A program made the translations under genes and the position numbers. DNA of 64,000 nt from Fundidesulfovibrio putealis DSM 16056 (GTDB lineage Bacteria > Desulfobacterota > Desulfovibrionia > Desulfovibrionales > Desulfovibrionaceae), in assembly GCF_000429325.1 (NCBI RefSeq), contig NZ_AUBQ01000019.1, positions 1 to 64,000 on the forward strand. Reading direction: 5' to 3'. Below are positions 63,729-64,000 of this stretch, piece by piece. Position 1 is the first letter of the stretch. Every line of letters starts with the position of its first letter. The notes beneath the pieces are model-generated. The model saw nothing but the letters and a program-made list of their open reading frames with translations, did not search any database and had not been told where the DNA came from.

Positions 63729-64000
63729 GAACGTCGAGGATAACGGTCTGTTTTGCTGACAACTCCTCTGGTATGAGGTGGGCGTAACGCTGTGTCATCT
63801 CCACGCGCTTATGTCTGAGGAGTGTTTGCAACTCATAGAGGGTCACCTTTCCGCTCTGTGCATGCCAACTTGCGAAGGTATGGCGCAGGGTGTGGAAGGT
63901 GACCTTCATGGTGTTGGGGGTGTCGTCTTGATTGAGACCAAGGGCAGTACAGACACGTTGGAAGGTGTCGGACAGGGTGACAATCCGCTTGCCGTTTCTG
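63700..64000 (-). CDS. Tyrosine recombinase (integrase), C-terminal part, running off the right edge
   Basis: The minus-strand frame is open from the window edge, RNGKRIVTLSDTFQRVCTAL then HTLRHTFASWHAQSG, ELQTLLRHKRVEMTQRYAHL and ending ILDVLNAGKNLAY. It shows catalytic R of HTLRHTFAS, the H of LLRHKR and the Y nucleophile in TQRYAHL. It inserts and excises the element at an attachment site; the tRNA-Glu scar at 55658-55700 is the likely distal end, with the intact tRNA-Glu expected beyond the right edge. The N-terminal arm-binding domain is not visible. Confidence 0.88.
   Translation of the reverse strand, partial: RNGKRIVTLSDTFQRVCTALGLNQDDTPNTMKVTFHTLRHTFASWHAQSGKVTLYELQTLLRHKRVEMTQRYAHLIPEELSAKQTVILDVLNAGKNLAY

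Overview
The window looks like chromosome of a high-GC sulfate-reducing bacterium of the Desulfovibrionaceae type. The inference rests on the core gene set (yebC-ruvC-ruvA-ruvB-thyX, an ispD-ispF fusion, a dicluster FeS D-lactate dehydrogenase type enzyme, many multi-PAS kinases) and on short G+C-rich hairpin repeats scattered after genes. The genus is not proven by anything here. Core sequence is interrupted by three accessory regions.

Region 1 (1-10.9 kb) is accessory. The start of an IS21-type transposase and five 24-bp terminal repeats lie at the left edge. They are followed by two unknown genes behind a promoter, a small serine recombinase, and a compact set of virion head and neck genes: small and large terminase, a tail-terminator-like protein, portal, gp10-like protein, scaffold, major capsid protein, connectors and an SPP1 gp7-like minor head protein. 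No tail tube, tape measure, baseplate, fibre, lysis or replication gene is visible. The cassette ends beside tRNA-Ala(CGC). It resembles a capsid-forming satellite (tail-stealing island) or a tail-less remnant.

Region 2 (10.9-44.7 kb) is the core. It holds a glycosyltransferase-like gene, rlmE, yebC, the ruvCAB Holliday-junction genes, thyX, a large FAD/FeS lactate dehydrogenase behind a 34-bp palindrome, and the nitrogen set amtB-glnB-glnD followed by a peroxiredoxin. Next come a REC-PAS-kinase, a Cys-rich TPR protein and an FkbM methyltransferase sharing a Fur-box-like site, then a lipoprotein, cysS, ispDF, RNase P RNA, a zinc-ribbon coiled-coil protein, a Nif3-like protein, tRNA-Met(CAU), a thioredoxin-reductase-like flavoprotein, a long LOG-domain protein, a HAD phosphatase, rpiB, and two adjacent paralogous histidine kinases.

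Region 3 (44.7-55.6 kb) is a signalling island. It starts with debris (a methyltransferase end, a 3' piece of tRNA-Arg(CCG), a dead IS3-type transposase). A co-oriented operon follows: receiver, NtrC-type sigma-54 activator, HD-GYP response regulator, unknown small protein, CheW and a chemoreceptor. A convergent 1088-aa multi-PAS kinase lies behind it. A sigma-54-type promoter sits between the activator and the HD-GYP gene. No CheA, CheR or CheB is present.

Region 4 (55.65-64 kb) is a second integrated element. It begins at a 3' fragment of tRNA-Glu(UUC) and carries a resolvase, small unknown genes in a tight operon, a helix-turn-helix replication-type protein with 12-bp iterons just downstream, small secreted proteins, a frameshifted KilA-N gene, an excisionase-like HTH protein and, running off the right edge, a tyrosine integrase.
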